Part shown: in pieces, positions 32,222 through 32,447 of the stretch | How the letters are laid out: the number at the start of each line of letters is the position of its first letter | Position numbering within the stretch: the stretch's first letter is position 1 | Assembly (NCBI GenBank): GCA_018675425.1 | Contig: JABGYD010000061.1 | Span: 1-32,447 of the forward strand | Length of the DNA: 32,447 nt | From: Kordiimonadaceae bacterium | GTDB taxonomy: Bacteria; Pseudomonadota; Alphaproteobacteria; Sphingomonadales; Emcibacteraceae | Reading direction: 5' to 3' | Program-made: the position numbers and the translations under genes | The notes under the pieces: generated by a model | Told to the model about the DNA's origin: nothing | Seen by the model: the letters and a program-made list of their open reading frames with translations, nothing else | Databases searched by the model: none

Positions 32222-32447
32222 TTATATTCCATAGTACCATGGCGCAAAAATTGAATAACTAATCCATAATAAAATAATCAGGGGAATCCCTACTTTCATA
32301 AAATCCCCAAATTTATAATTGCCGGGTGCTAAAACAAGCAGATTTGTTTGATATCCCATGGGGGTTGCAAAGGAACAGTTTGCGGCGAATATAACTGCTG
32401 TAACAAAAATAAACGGCTCAACCTCAAGTTGGTTAGCTATGCTAATG
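32222..32447 (-). CDS. SLC13-type anion permease, C-terminal end (partial)
   Basis: Seventy-five codons are open to the window edge on the minus strand. The reading contains CSFATPMGYQTNLLVLAPGNY followed by KFGDFMKVGIPL and a final hydrophobic helix ending APWYYGI. This is the C-terminal signature of SLC13/DASS sodium-coupled anion symporters, often with TrkA-C domains in the middle in bacteria. The N-terminal part is outside the window, and the substrate (dicarboxylate, sulfate or similar) cannot be judged. The stop is the complement of 32222-32224. Confidence 0.9.
   Translation of the reverse strand, partial: ISIANQLEVEPFIFVTAVIFAANCSFATPMGYQTNLLVLAPGNYKFGDFMKVGIPLIILLWISYSIFAPWYYGI

Noticed and set aside
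1-32447. CRISPR arrays, insertion sequences, phage genes, toxin-antitoxin pairs
   Set aside because: No regularly spaced repeats, terminal inverted repeats with transposase, integrase or small paired toxin-like genes were found on reading both strands.

Overview
The window reads as a low-GC alphaproteobacterial chromosome segment, probably marine. The evidence is the alphaproteobacterial order homoserine dehydrogenase - class II FBPase (glpX) - recJ, an alphaproteobacterial-type tRNA-Glu, two TRAP transporter systems (one TAXI, one DctPQM), a bacterial Ate/Bpt aminoacyl-transferase, and A+T-rich intergenic DNA. A SAR116/Rhodospirillales-like origin is an inference only. Genes are densely packed, with many 1-8 base overlaps and several GTG or TTG starts. 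No insertion sequence, integrase, CRISPR array or rRNA was seen.

Layout. 1-3502: end of hom, then glpX and recJ; tRNA-Glu(TTC) follows at 3601-3675. 3983-9527: a probable sugar/polyol/sugar-acid catabolic region. The plus strand has a 2-hydroxyacid dehydrogenase, a class II aldolase and a xylose-reductase-like aldo/keto reductase. Facing them on the minus strand are an NhaC-family transporter and an FGGY sugar kinase whose codons abut. 9685-12676: a cobalamin riboswitch followed by a BtuF/BtuC/BtuD-type importer; the riboswitch fixes the substrate as B12. 12706-13881: class V aminotransferase, minus strand, divergent from a secreted amidase. A 22-bp repeat occurs twice in the gap between them. 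14032-20364: amidase, formate-tetrahydrofolate ligase (overlapping by one base), then a TAXI receptor and fused TAXI permease.

20453-22977: hisI (minus), then zur-znuC-znuB, a zinc regulator with two importer subunits. No znuA is in the window. 22979-24999 (minus): sseA-type sulfurtransferase then metC-type lyase, a sulfur amino-acid pair. 25157-25621: queF. 25844-26476: a Tat-exported DUF1326 protein with higher GC than its neighbours. 26664-31310 (minus): a D-threonine/3-hydroxyaspartate aldolase-type PLP enzyme, then a TakP-like DctP-DctQ-DctM TRAP transporter with its own good promoter. A perfect 25-base palindrome lies upstream of the aldolase. 31408-32447 (minus): bpt and the end of an SLC13-type permease.

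Most genes belong to known families. I see no clearly new multi-gene system. The best leads are the riboswitch expression platform (a hairpin over a Shine-Dalgarno in front of an ATG-TAA minimal ORF), the sugar/polyol cluster with an NhaC-type transporter, the two candidate operators (13927-13992 and 31357-31381), and the aldolase-TRAP pairing.
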